From Patellaria atrata CBS 101060 (taxonomy: Eukaryota > Ascomycota > Dothideomycetes > Patellariales > Patellariaceae): a DNA stretch of 64,000 bases. Location: NCBI GenBank assembly GCA_010093705.1, contig MU006091.1, forward strand, positions 796,702-860,701. Direction: 5' to 3'. Position 1 is the first letter of the stretch. Every line of letters begins with the position of its first letter. Under the pieces are notes generated by a model, which did not search any database, was not told the DNA's origin, and worked only from the letters and a program-made list of their open reading frames with translations. Shown here one piece after another: positions 9,967 to 21,754 of this stretch. A program made the position numbers and the translations under genes.

Positions 9967-10784
9967 CTACAAAAACCCTGCAGCAAATGCAGCAATACCT
10001 CCAACGAAAATGCCTCCAATAGAGTGACTAAATGCGCTTGCTCCACCTGTGCTCGTTGGGTTTTCTTCTGCGGATGTTTGAGTTTCCGAGGTAAGTACAG
10101 TAGTGATTGCAGAATCGGTAGAAACACCGGATTCGACAGCTGTGGATTCTGAAATAACCGTCTCTACTGTTTCCGTCTCCACTGCCGTCGACCCTGGCAT
10201 TGTAGGAGCAGCCGTGGTTCTCCGCGTTGCGGACGGAGAGTCAGTCAAATCTGCTGACCCCGTGTTCACGGGACCATTCACGATCGTGACGTCCTGCGTG
10301 ACAACGGAATCAAAACTTGTGGTGGCAACTTCTGTTCCTGGACATCCATCGCACGAGAGCGTAACTGCTGCAACGCTTCCCGAAATGGACCATTCAATAT
10401 ACTCCGTTACCGAGTTTCTAATTAATGTTAGAATGGTAAAGAGGAAGGGGAGACGGTTTCACCCACATTCCCTCAGTCTCGACTGGAACAACGTAGGTTG
10501 CTCTTATATACGGCAATGCATATGTTACTGCGGGTGAAAGCTCACAGCCTGGCTCCTGGTCTGGATCGCAAGCGATTCTGAACGTGGTCGTTGAGCCTTG
10601 CTAGAAGTTTATATCAGTTAGAAGTCAGGGCGGTGCGAAGGTTGAGTCTTACGGTGCCCAAGATTGAAATAGATATAGGTCGATTATCCTCTTCAGGTGA
10701 CCCAGGAAGGACCATCTGTGTGACAACCTGGGCATAGCTATGCGCGATCGTAAAAAGCCCTGCAAGCAATGCTAGCTTAGGCAT
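9967..10784 (-). CDS. Secreted Ser/Thr-rich protein with predicted GPI anchor
   Basis: Three exons (10784-10653, 10600-10467, 10417-9967) give 238 residues. The N-terminus MPKLALLAGLFTIAHSYAQ is a clear signal peptide with likely cleavage after SYA. A folded-looking part with Cys residues follows (FRIACDPDQEPGCELS and TLSCDGCPGTEV), then a Ser/Thr/Glu-rich stalk. The C-terminus FVGGIAAFAAGFL is a hydrophobic tail preceded by small residues, as in GPI-anchored cell wall or plasma membrane proteins. The second intron uses donor GTGGGT and acceptor TAG, which keeps phase; an alternative acceptor four codons later is possible. It is divergent from the lipid-droplet hydrolase gene. Function beyond a surface location is unknown. 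Confidence 0.75.
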
Positions 10785-11169
10785 TTTTTCAGATTTAGCG
10801 AGTGAGATCTATGTTATCTCAGTTATCAGAGTCTCTCTAAGGTGTTGTGTTTAATGGATGTGTAACAACAATATAGGTGATTTGATACAGTATTCTGAAT
10901 GATATATAAAAGGTAATTTAGAGAGTCAAAGAGCAGACGTTTTAAACAATGAAGTCTTGTAACCGCCAGCCAAGAGATGCTCGTGTTGATATCGTTTTAT
11001 AGGATCAAGGGGATATTGGTAAGGCTGACTCGACGATGCGCTAAGCGAGTTTAGAGGCAAAAGCCCCTTTTTATTTACGTTTCTGATATCCCAAGCGAGA
11101 GATTCGAAGTCATCAAATATTATTATAGATATTACCGTCAAACCTGTGGCCTGTTTTTCTGCAATCAAG
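10785..11169. other. Divergent promoter region
   Basis: About 385 bases between the start codons of the GPI-anchored protein and the hydrolase, transcribed away from each other. AT-rich with no coding signal. It should contain both promoters. Confidence 0.5.
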
Positions 11170-12622
11170 ATGCCAATAGTAGGACATTCGCCAATATCTC
11201 CTTCACCTCGCACAGAAATTCGATTTGATATACCTGCATCCGGAGCAGCAAATGGCCCCAGTTCAACCTATCTCATTTTTTTCATCCCGGGCAATCCAGG
11301 ACTTATTGAGTATTATCATGAATACCTCGAACGATTATATATTTCCTTATCGTCCTTTACATCTCCGTCTGTCCCTGTCAAAGGTTCAATATTGACATCA
11401 CGTGAAAGAATGGAAAATGTTTCATTCGAATTATATGGGCGAAGCCTTAGAGGTTTCGAATGTGGTGAAGAGAGTGTAAAGCCTGATAAGATGGATGATA
11501 AAACCTTAGAACTACCGCTCGGTCTACAGGATCAGATTTCTTTCGTGGAAAGGACGCTCTCACACACTTTCCATCGACTTCAGCACAATTCGACGAAAGG
11601 AGCTAGTAATGTGAACGTCATTCTCATTGGCCATTCATTAGGAACTTATATCTCACTAGAGATCATCCGCCGAGTGAGAGAAGAGATGGAGACGGCGAGC
11701 TTGCGCATAGCTGGTGCTATCTGTCTCTTCCCGACTGTAGTGGATTTAGCAGCGAGTCCCAAAGGTAAGAAGCTCAAGGTAAGTTCAAACTCTCTTTTAG
11801 TCACATTCCACGATCATGTATTGTCTATAAACTGGAACGAATGGTTGAGATGTGGTAGGATCATCTCGTTAAACGCTGACTATACCAGCAATAGCTCTAT
11901 AAGCTGTAGAGTCTAGGATTGTTGCTGTAGTGATGTTCAGCCGGCCATATCTTTTGAACAGTTAGTAACACCTCCCAACTAACAAAATTGTAGCATTTTC
12001 TCCATCTCCAATCTCTGCCAATTCTCATTCCCATATTATGCCACTTAATAAAGGTCATTATCATTCTCATCCCTTTACGAGTTCTTACACTCCTCATCCG
12101 CCTGGTCTTGGGCTTCGCCAATGATGCTGCTCGCACAACATCCTCTTTTCTCAAATCTAAGAATGGAGTACATCAGGCACTGTAAGTTTCTCCTCCTTCA
12201 TTTGCGATAGTGATTAAGGGGGTGAAAGATTTTCAATTCTTGAAGGCTCAAATACTTACAAGTAGAAAAGCTATATGGCAGTTGATGAGCTTCGTCAAAT
12301 GAACCACGATGCCTGGGACTCGGAAATTTGGGGCGCAACCCATCCTTCGCCTCACCCTCATCCTCGGCCCAAACTTTTCTTTTACTACGGTCAGAAAGAC
12401 GACTGGATTGCTGATGAGACTCGCGATGCGCTGATTAAATTGCGTGGACGAAACCATCGAAATGGTAATGATGATGATTGGAGGCCAATAATGGTGATCG
12501 ATAAGAACAGAATACCGCACGACTTTTGCGTTAACAAGCACTACAGTCTCCTTATTGCGGAGAAATCGGCTGAATGGGTAGTTGAAATTGTTGATACTAT
12601 AGAGAGTGCCAAAGGGCCATAA
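11170..12622 (+). CDS. Lipid-droplet-associated hydrolase (LDAH family)
   Basis: Three exons (11170-11778, 11994-12181, 12271-12622) encode 382 residues of an alpha/beta hydrolase. FIPGNPGLIEYYHEYLE near the N-terminus and the nucleophile elbow VILIGHSLGTYI are characteristic of the LDAH family. The third exon carries DDWIADETRDALI, with the likely acid residue, and RIPHDFCVNKH, with the likely catalytic histidine. The middle exon encodes a hydrophobic stretch (LIPILCHLIKVIIILIPLRV) that may help association with lipid droplets. LDAH proteins act on or near neutral-lipid stores. The chosen start is the first ATG in frame. Both introns keep phase; the last uses acceptor AAAAG, selected because it restores YMAVDELRQMN. 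Confidence 0.85.
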
Positions 12623-12841
12623 TGATACTGAAAATGAATGACGTCAACAAATTCATAGTCAATAATATGGTGTTATTATATGTTTTCGTATCAGAGCGCT
12701 TAGGGAATGAAAGAGTCGCCTCAAAACTAACTCCAAAAACTCCTACCAAGGCAATGCTTTCTGAAGCCCCAGCAAAATATATCATTGTACAAAATTGCTC
12801 TAGAGCATTCTACATTCGACATTATAAGGAGACAACGTATG

Positions 12842-13349
12842 TCATGATAGCGAAATAGCTCCTCTACGGCTTTCACGCATGTGTAGGAAGGCTTGAGCAC
12901 CGCAAAATATAAGGAAGGCCTAATGAATTTTAAATTAATCCTTGACTCGAGTGATAAAGAACGTTTATATCCAGACATACCGCGTACACAACTACTGCCC
13001 CGAAGACACTGGCAGCCACAGCTCCGCCATCACTGGGGTCCTCTGTGGAGCCCATTACGATGTGAGACTCGGTCTATGTGAGGTCAGTATAGGGCCTATC
13101 CCAAAGGGGCTGTCTGTTTGTAACTGTAGGGTAATGTCCAATGACAATAACCCGGACTCCGTCAATATAAAGGGTGGTTTACCTTGAACAAGGCACCTAT
13201 GACGGAAAGGATGACGATGGCGAAGACGGACACGATGATGCTAAGAGAACAGAATCAGCGGTCTATAACATTGAACAAAACAGACTGTATTCTCTTGAGC
13301 GTAAAGCTTACCATGTCCATGCATTCATAGCAGAGACAACGGGCTTCAT
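12842..13349 (-). CDS. V-ATPase subunit f (RNase kappa-like small membrane protein)
   Basis: Four small exons (13349-13312, 13240-13183, 13073-12981, 12919-12842) splice to 88 residues. The start MKPVVSAMNAW, the first membrane helix ending VILSVIGALF, the loop MGSTEDPSDGGAVA, and the second helix ending in IFCGAQAFLHMRESRRGA match yeast YPR170W-B, subunit f of the vacuolar proton pump Vo sector. The animal relative is RNase kappa. The two transmembrane segments and the GSxxDPxDG loop are the family signature. Introns of 71, 109 and 61 nt use donors GTAAGC, GTAAAC and GTATGT. The gene is divergent from SEC8, with about 425 bp between starts. Because no exon exceeds 31 codons, it is easily missed. 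Confidence 0.88.
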
Positions 13350-13774
13350 GATTGCGACTTATCAGTATTGGATGGGGTTGGTTGGAATTCTCGGAGATCA
13401 GAGTCCAGACGTTGGATGATGAAGGTGATACAGGATAGAAAGCGAGGGGTGAGGAAAGATAGTAACACCCTCGACGTTCGATAGTTTATACGAAGTCTTG
13501 TCCGATTTACAGAATCAGAATAGAGGTGATTTCGTAATGGACGTTGCGGAGAGCTACCTTTGTATGCTAGGGCTAAACTTCGGCCTTTCCAATCTGAAGC
13601 TGGGGGCTGCAGGAGCTCAACGTCGGCTTCATGGTGATACTCGAGGATTAATATCAATTGCGTATTCACGACGCATATAAAAGGCCACCCCTCACTGCCC
13701 TGAGGATTTCTCTTTTTGCACCATGATCAGTAGTCGTATCCCCACCTCAGATTCTTTTCGCGCCTTAGGAAGTC
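13350..13774. other. Divergent promoter region
   Basis: About 425 bases between the divergent V-ATPase f and SEC8 genes. The open frame on the minus strand at 13346-13669 has no family features. The 100 bases before SEC8 are C/T-rich, like a 5' leader. Confidence 0.45.
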
Positions 13775-16700
13775 ATGTCGCGGCTCCCACCAACCCGCTC
13801 TGGAAGTGGCTCTGAAGGTTATGGTAACAGTAACGGGTACCAGGATGAGGGCTATCAAGATCAATATAATAGGAGCTATGTTAGTGGAGGACCAGTTCGT
13901 GACGTACCCTCAGAGTCTCGCAGAGAGCGCCGCGCAGGGGGCTACGGCGGCTTTACCTCTCCTGCTGGTAACTCTGACTCCAGCCCAGTAGGACGACCAA
14001 CAAGCTTGGAACGCTCACGCGCGCACAGGAGAAGTGGAGAGAAGAAATGGGACACAAGCAGAAGCAGAAGCAGACCAGGAAGCGACGGCAACAGGCAAAT
14101 CGAGGAGGTGCTCAATTATATCCAACAGGATTGGGACTTTATGATGGACGATCAGTGCAATCCTATCCAAATCGCCCTAAAATTGTTAGACTCAAGTTCT
14201 CTCGGCTATGCTAACAGGTACGATGATTTTCGGAACACACATGAGCAGCTCCAGAACGCACTGAAAGCGATCGTAAACGAACATCATCAAGGTTTCAACA
14301 GCTCTATTGGTACCTTCCACAAGATTCAGGCAAGTATCCAAGCATCGCAAACCCGGGTCAGATCTCTTAAGGAATCACTTGTCCAAGCGAAGTCAAATTT
14401 ATCTACCACGAAACCGGAATTGCGAGGTCTTGCAACTTCTTCGCAAAACTACGATGACATGTTACAAATGCTTCAAACCATTGAATCGCTCCAGACGATT
14501 CCCATGGAACTTGAAAGTCGCATTTCAGAGAAGCGATTTCTCACTGCTGTGGATATTCTACAGCAAGCGCTGCGAAAAATACGTCGATCTGAGATGGATA
14601 ATATCGGCGCGTTGAGCGACCTCAGAATCTATTTGAGTAACCAGGAGCACTCTTTAACCGACATCCTCATCGAGGAGCTTCATAACCATCTTTATTTGAA
14701 GTCTCCCTATTGCGAAGATAGATGGAAACTCCACTCGCGACAAGTGAAAGCCCTTTCAGGAACCTCAATACCCTCTAAAGATCTTCCACGGACTTCTTTA
14801 AAGAACTTTTTGGATCAGTTAGATACATCCGTCCCAATGGCTGAGGATGCGTCCCGAAATCCTGAAGCAGATACTTTTCAATATATTAAGCTACTAGTAG
14901 AATCGCTGAACAAAATGAGTCGCTTAGATGTAGCTATTGACACAATTGAGCAACGTCTTCCAGTTGAACTTTTCAAAGTTGTTGACAAGGCTAGTATCGA
15001 GGTTGAGCAACGCCATTCGGCTGCAATTAGAGGATATGGCAAAACATACCCAAGCGGGAAATTCAACGTTACCAAAGGAAATGACACCTCTAAGGCAGTT
15101 ATTCTCAATGATCTATTAGATTCCCTATATGCTCGTTTTCTCGCCATCTCCGAAAGCCATCGAGTTGTTTTTCAGGTGGTAACTGGAATAGTCAAGCGGG
15201 ATGGTCTCCAAGACGCTCCCACACTGACGCGTAGCTTTCGAGAACTTTGGAAACTGTACCAAAGCGAAATGCGCTCCCTATTGCATGACTATCTGTCGAC
15301 GGATGGTGATGTAAATTTCCGGTCGAATGGGAGTCAACAAGTGCATAATAGCGTCTTCCAGCGCCCTCAGCGTGACAAGTCAAAGAAGATGTTCAGATTT
15401 GCCGACATGGATGTCAAATCAGTGGAGATAGTATCTGAACGAGACGATCTCGAGTTTATTCTAAAGTCTTCGGTCCCCGGTCTTGTTTCTGACTCTAAAG
15501 CAACCGACGGTGCTGCGCAGCAGGATCAATCTAATATTACAGATGGTAGTGCAACAGGGCACAAGCTACTGGTGGATCCGAATATATTCAATATGGGGGT
15601 TCTTCTTCCACCCTCCCTCAAATTCATCGAAGACTTAAAGAAGGTTGTCCCATTGGGGTCTGATATTTTGACCAACACGTTACATTCTTTTCTTGACGAT
15701 TTCTTAATCAATGTGTTTCTCCCACAACTAGAAGAGACAGTAGTAGATCTTTGCTCCCAAACATTTATTGAACTTGATGCATTCCAGCAAGATCCACAAT
15801 GGGCTTCACGAGCACAAAAGCCTATATTTAAGGTGAGCTTAGCCCCATCCGTAAACCTCCAGAGTCGGAATTTGCGCTAATATTCAGTATAGGGAACCGC
15901 TAAGTTTTTCGATGTGATCACAGCATTTTGTAGTATGCTCGACAAGTTACCTCACGATCAAGCGTTCTGCCAGCTCATCATCACCCAGATGGTGACCTAT
16001 TTTGATAAATGTTATGGGTGGTATAAAGCAATAATAACGCGACCTGTAAAAGAGTCTACTGGAAGTCGTTTGAAAGTCGCTGCGGTGTATGCGGAATCCG
16101 GTCCCCTAATGGATTTATTAACAACATTCCCCGAAACACAATCCGAAGGAAACATACGTACACTCCTAGAACGAGAAAATAAACTGATCATAGAGATCAC
16201 CAAGCAATCGCTGGTAGACGAACTAGACATCATCAGAGACAAGAAAACTGTCGCCGGGCTTTCTCTACTATTCAATAGCATGAAGTGGTTGTCTAGCAAA
16301 GTCGCAAATCTGAGACAAATTAGCAACACGGCTACCGACACATTTAGGCATGACGCCGGAAATCAACGCACGAAGCGGCGCTGGACTGCATTTGCCACAC
16401 TGTCGCTGAAGAAAGATGGAGTTCCATACCTTCCCATGAACCAGGAGACTGCTGTAGCATTCGATGGGGTCGTGAACTCTTACCGACAACTAGCCACGAC
16501 GGTGATGCGCACATTACATCTCGAGATGAGGTTCCGTGCTGTGTTATATATTCAAAAAGCGCTTCTAGGCAATTACAGCAACGAACAATTGCAGAACGAT
16601 CCAGACCCGAACGTTGTCGAATTGAATGCCCAGTTTTCTAGCTTTGACGAGGAAGTGGCATCGTATATCCAACCCCAACATCACAAGTAAGCGCAATCCT

Positions 16701-17127
16701 GTAGTGTATCTTGAAGCAGCCACTAACACAACATAGATTCATCATTGCCGGTGTTGGATCATTGGTGGACCAACTCATTGTCACACTGTCCTCCACTATC
16801 AAGGTTATGAACCCTGACGGATGTGCTCGTATGCAACTTAACATCCTAGTTTTGCAACAAAATTTGAAGAACATTGAACCGACTACCGATCTTTCGCGTA
16901 GTTCTACATATTTCGACTTTTTCTCCGATGGCCCAGATGGGATCATCGCACAAGCAGAGAAGAGCGGGGGCAAGGATTTGGGGTTCAGCTATGATGAACT
17001 CAAGATACTCATTGAACTGTGCTACTCGGAGGCTATGGAATCTGGTAACCGGGAATCTGCATTGCAGGCCAAGAGGGCATTGGATGACCACCTTTTGCAG
17101 TTGAGCGAACATTTGTGGCAGAGTTGA
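13775..17127 (+). CDS. SEC8: Exocyst complex subunit Sec8
   Basis: Three exons (13775-15832, 15893-16686, 16737-17127) join in phase to 1080 residues, close to the length of yeast Sec8. The first 100 residues are Gly/Ser/Arg-rich and disordered. From about residue 108 comes the conserved Sec8 N-terminal region (IQQDWDFMMDDQCNPIQIAL) with the coiled-coil KIQASIQASQTRVRSLKESL. Helical exocyst repeats fill the rest, ending ALDDHLLQLSEHLWQS. Sec8 is a core subunit of the octameric exocyst, which tethers secretory vesicles to the plasma membrane at hyphal tips and septa. Donors are GTGAGC and GTAAGC. Confidence 0.95.
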
Positions 17128-18253
17128 GGTGTAGGGTAGGCTCTTTGGTGAACGTTTGTGATAAAAGACCCCACTAGGTGTTATCGTGTATCATCATTGA
17201 TCGTATGCTTGTTGTTGAACTAGGGCACATCCCTTTAGGCAATATACAGAACGGAGAGATGGGGTTCGTTAGGGTCTTGATTAAAGGAACAGGATTACGT
17301 ATGCAATGTGAGGTCGTCTACTCAGGCTATAGGATGTCGATAGAATTTATATATTCCAATTGTGTAAATCATAGCATTGCAAGGAATTGCCTTCCGAGTG
17401 GAATCTGATCTGTATGGAGTTGGCCCTTGAAAAGCGATGTGACATCAATGCGTACCTTGAAGAATAAATAAATACATGACGAACAAATACCTATAGTGTA
17501 AAATTGGAAATTGTGGATTATAGCAGTTTATCTTTATCACGCTATTTATCAATTTCTTCAATGAATTCCGAGCTCCCCCAATGAAGAAAATGCTTCAGCT
17601 AAACAGGAAACTGGGAGATCTAATAAGGTCACTCACTATGACGTGCTTATGCATATACCATAAGAAAGGGGTGGAGACGCAGGTTAGAGAGGTTCGAATA
17701 TTACGCATCAAAGCTTACAATTCAGAAACAATGCATATTTCAAGTTAGCAGAACAGCTAGTGCTCAATAAGATAGCCCATATTTCTGAAATTCAAGTTGC
17801 CATCTGGAGACGAGAGTGATAACTATCAAGGGCAAATAAACGCTACATAAATACCTAGTCTAGATGGGAAATTTGCATTCCCTACCAACGCGGGTCTTCT
17901 TTTGCTGTTTTTTTTCTGATAGTTAAAATAAATGAGGTTCTTTTTGACGCGTACTCTTTATAGTAGTTATTCGAAATGGGTTTATGTAAATAAGAGCGCA
18001 AAGTGGAGTTACCAATACGATTCTTGTGGTTTTTGAATGATTGATACGGAAGAGAGATCAAAGAAACGTTAGGTGACTTGCATGAAATTCATGTTGTTCT
18101 CCAGAGACGAGATCCTAATAGAGAGGTTCGAACAGAGGAATACAGTGCCTCCCATACTACCCTGGTGATAGCCGTGAGCCGTCCGAGCATCATTGACAAA
18201 TCCGAATACTCAACTCCCACGGTTAGCCTAACACCCTTCAAGAGAAAGAAGAC

Positions 18254-18299
18254 ACGTACAAAACCACGAGGGAGGGGAAGGTACGTGTAAAACCACGAG
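18254..18299 (+). repeat. 17-bp direct duplication
   Basis: Two copies of ACGTacAAAACCACGAG (second copy ACGTgtAAAACCACGAG) start at 18254 and 18283, 29 bases apart, with 15 of 17 positions identical. Non-coding context; no function assigned. Confidence 0.7.
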
Positions 18300-18508
18300 T
18301 GACCACCCTCACAGTCTGAAAGTCACAACCACCTCCAACCACTGCTTTTTCCATAGAACTCGGGTATGTGGCTGAGTAGGCAGGTACTTCGTCTACCTGC
18401 AGTGCCGTCACAGTTGACCTCAAAGTCACCTGTGTTCGAGTTTTTCCTGTATCGATTTCCCTTTTTTTTTCTGTTTTTCCAACTACGATATCTATCATTA
18501 TTCAGATC

Positions 18509-18529
18509 TTTTTTTTTTGGGGGGGGGGG
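18509..18529 (+). repeat. T10-G11 homopolymer junction
   Basis: A run of ten T followed directly by eleven G. Long adjacent homopolymers are prone to sequencing and assembly length errors, so the exact counts should be treated as approximate. Confidence 0.85.
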
Positions 18530-18913
18530 CTATCAAGCTAGGAAAACGAGGGTAATCTGTATCAAACCCGAGCACCTCACGGCACTGCAAGTACAATCGG
18601 TAGATATCTCATCCACTGGATAGCCCATCATACTGGTTAATGGTACTTAGGTATAGGACATGAATCATGTGCCTCGGGCGTATTCAAGAGTAAGTGCGCC
18701 GAATCTATTAACGATCTTATTTTACCTACGGTAAGTTATAAGGGTCTGATATAGTCTTGGTAGAAACAAACGTCAACCTTTGATACTCCGTAGGTTACTC
18801 GACGCTAGCAGTGAAGCCGAAAATTTTCCGTAGGCTGTCTTGATATTCAATGCTATTGCTGCCGCATTTACAAAAGTAACACAGCCAACTCCCAGAGCTC
18901 CTCCAACGCAACG

Positions 18914-20019
18914 ATGGACCAGGAAATGGCAGAAGCATTAGTCCCAGAGGTAAAGCAGATAGGAGGACGTGACGATCCGTAAGTAGAGTGGAGAGTCCAT
19001 ATCTTCTTGCTAACTTAAGAAGGATCGCAATCGTTGAAGAGCGCCAGAAGCTTGGGTTAAGTACATACTGTGATGCCTGCAGTGGTGTACACCTTCCGCC
19101 ATGTAGCGAAACCCACAAATCTGAGGCGAAGGTGACTGAAGCTGTAGCCACGGCTCTCATGCAGTCAAACGCAGCACCTGGCGTACTAGCTCAATCTTCG
19201 ACTACTCTAATCAAAGGTCGCAGCGGTTTTGAGATGAGACGCGTCAGAAAACCTAGAAAACAAAAGGTTAATCGAGCACCGATGGCAAGTATCGCAAACG
19301 TTCATTCTGCAAGGGTAGCGAAGATGGAAGGTAAAGCCACTAAGACGGAAAAGAAACAACAGATAAAGTCGGAAGGCATGAAGAGAGCCAAAGAAGAACT
19401 ACATACCCGTTTCGGTTCGGCGCAAGATATTCTGATGATCTCTGGAAAAGATATCAACGCTCTCAACCTTGGTTTGGACTCTAAACAGGAAAAGCAAATA
19501 AAACAATACATGTGCATAGTGGCAGCTGGTATAAGGAGGGTCGTACAAGAGGGCGATCCACCTGAAGTCTGCCAGGAGAAGATACTCAAAGCGCAAGAAC
19601 GGCAAGAGAAGAAAAAGAAACGTCACAAACAGGATATCAAGGATGTCAAAGAAGATATCACAGCCCTGAAAGAGGATAACATGCGTCACGGTCTTGGAGA
19701 GGAGAACATATCTCAGCGAAAGAAGAGATGGAATCACCGAGAGAAAGAAATTCGTAAATCTACAACAGGAAGCATGAGCAATGCTCTTATTCAATCTACT
19801 AATCCCGCTATCGAGCTAGAATCAAATTCGACCATGACGACTATGGCTGGCAATATTGAAGGGGTCCCTCATCCGAACCCATCAGGTGCTGATCTTCATA
19901 TCTCTTTCAACTCTCTTATGGGGAGCATGAACAATCTATTTATCAGCAGCGATGAGGAGGAGGCAAGTTTGGTGGATGACAGCGAGATGACAGGCGTGTC
20001 CCTTGCCGGCTTCATCTGA
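18914..20019 (+). CDS. Lysine-rich protein of unknown function
   Basis: Two exons (18914-18978, 19020-20019) give 354 residues. The 41-nt intron has donor GTAAGT, a TGCTAAC branch motif and acceptor AAG, and is required to connect MDQEMAEALVPEVK to PRIAIVEERQKLG. A short Cys motif, CDACSGVHLPPCSETH, follows near residue 40 and could bind a metal. The middle is rich in Lys, Glu and Gln (KAQERQEKKKKRHKQD), probably helical, and the C-terminal 60 residues are acidic. I do not recognise the family. The basic composition suggests a nuclear or nucleolar location, which is only inference. Confidence 0.68.
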
Positions 20020-20532
20020 GGCATCCATTGAAGCGGGTGGTTTAGTCTTTACACTCTATAGAAGACGGGCATCTCTTTTACCCCTAGTCGTAGGATAATT
20101 GCGTGGACATAGCACTTCAGAAGGAGGGACAGGAGATATCGGCTGTTCCGGATTGGGGATATGCGTGTAAGGAGGACATACTTGAGCAGGGCTTGAATCA
20201 GCTTGTATAGTAAATTTGAAAAATAAGAGCATACTGCGATATAGTATTGATTGGGCTTTTATTTTTGAGATTCATACTGTAATGTCTTTATACTTCAATG
20301 TGCATCAACGTTCATCCCGTCGGGACGGAGGTTGAAACAAGAGACGAAATGCCAAGACCGGAGAGGTTTATTCTGCCTTACCGTATTTACTTCAGGTTCC
20401 TCAATTGCCCGAATTGCCCGCCACACGAGCATTCACTCAACTCAAATAAGCTCCCGGTACATTAGCACGGCCTTTCAAGGAGTTTCCATATCTTAATCAA
20501 ACCCAAACTCTTTGCATTTGGACTCTTTCGCC
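20020..20532. other. Intergenic region
   Basis: About 510 bases between two plus-strand genes, holding the 3' end of one and the promoter of SND3. No coding or repeat signal seen. Confidence 0.45.
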
Positions 20533-21295
20533 ATGGCTGGGCTCAATCCCCAAATGTATGTACTCAAAGGTTGCTTTTACTCTGCGGGAACTTTAACTAA
20601 CAATACCCTCCTCATAGCACCAATCTGGTTATCATCCTGTACGTATCAGAAAGCATGTGTGAGATGAATCAAGAGGTACTTACTAAAGTCCAGCTTCTTC
20701 ATGCAACTATCGAAGAAGATTCCTTTCGATGATCCAAATGTGCTTAATGGCGTTCGTGGCCTCTATATTTGCTCCAATATCATCATTGCGAGCCTATATT
20801 TCTATTGCTACCAGCAGATAAACAACAAGCGAGGTAAGTGCCGCATTACTCTTGTTCCTCGTCGCATACATCTTTAGCGAACCATACTAACTTTGATCAG
20901 ACATGACGGTTATCAAATATGTCGAACCATCTCCCATGGGTAGCACGGAGGAGCCAAAATCCGTTACAACGACAATCCACTCGTACGATCTCGGCCAGGT
21001 TCGTGCTCTCGTCAAGTCTCAAGCAATGGGTATTGCCATGATGTGTCTTATGCACCTCTACTTCAAATACACCAACCCTCTACTCATCCAATCGATAATC
21101 CCGCTCAAGGGTGCGTTCGAGGGCAACTTAGTTAAGATCCATGTATTGGGACAACCGGCGACTGGGGACCTAAAAAGGCCATGGAAGGCTGCTGGTGGCT
21201 TCATGGGAGGTCTGCAAGGGGGAGAAATCAAAACAGACAAAAAGAGCATTGAAGCTGCTGAAAGGGCCGGCAGAGGAGGCGCGAAGGAAGAGTAG
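20533..21295 (+). CDS. SND3: SND3/PHO88 ER-targeting protein
   Basis: Four exons (20533-20555, 20618-20638, 20694-20833, 20901-21295) encode 192 residues, against 188 in yeast. The start MAGLNPQITNLVIILLFFMQ forms the first membrane segment. IYFYC-type hydrophobic residues follow, then DMTVIKYVEPSP, LMHLYFKYTNPLLIQSIIPL and the signature GQPATGDLKRPWKA. The C-terminus TDKKSIEAAERAG is also typical. Pho88/Snd3 is an ER membrane protein of the SND pathway, which targets proteins to the ER independently of SRP. It was first described through effects on phosphate transport. The first two exons are only 23 and 21 nt, and all phases agree. Confidence 0.93.
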
Positions 21296-21754
21296 ACACA
21301 AGAATATATTCTCGTCTAGAGATCATGCATGTGCGATAGACCTTTGTTGGATTAATGGACATATTGTAGTCTCTGTTGTTCTGGCTCTCTTTTCGAGAAG
21401 GTCCAATGATCCAGGTCAAAAAAGCTATACCGAATGTATTAGATTTACACCGCTGTCTCTCAAGTCAAATAATGAGACGTATCTAATATATTCTTTATTT
21501 CTGAAGGCTGCGTACTGTTAGAGTTGTGGCAGTAAGTCGGTCCTGCATGTCATAATAAACTCCGACATCCACCTTAATACCGCAACATATGCACCTCAAG
21601 TACTGATCGAATTCACCCTGAGTGCTTCTTCTGCTGCTCTCATGTTGTTCTACTGATATCGAACTGCAAACACTTTTTTCCCCATTTGCTTTCAGTACTC
21701 ATCTATGTGGTCAAGCTAGTTTCCTCCGAACCTTCCCCTCTGCAATAGATAATC
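21296..21754. other. Intergenic region
   Basis: About 460 bases between SND3 and RAD14 on the same strand. AT-rich with nothing recognisable beyond presumed 3' untranslated and promoter sequence. Confidence 0.45.

Larger units (their letters stand above)
17128..18913. other. 1.8-kb gene-free stretch with short repeats
   Basis: No reading frame here looks coding. Visible structure: an exact 14-base direct repeat (TAGAGAGGTTCGAA) at 17685-17698 and 18119-18132; a 17-base motif duplicated with two mismatches at 18254-18270 and 18283-18299; and a T10-G11 homopolymer junction at 18509-18529. Despite the GGTTCGAA core, no flanking sequence folds as a tRNA. The rest is AT-rich and unremarkable. Confidence 0.5.
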
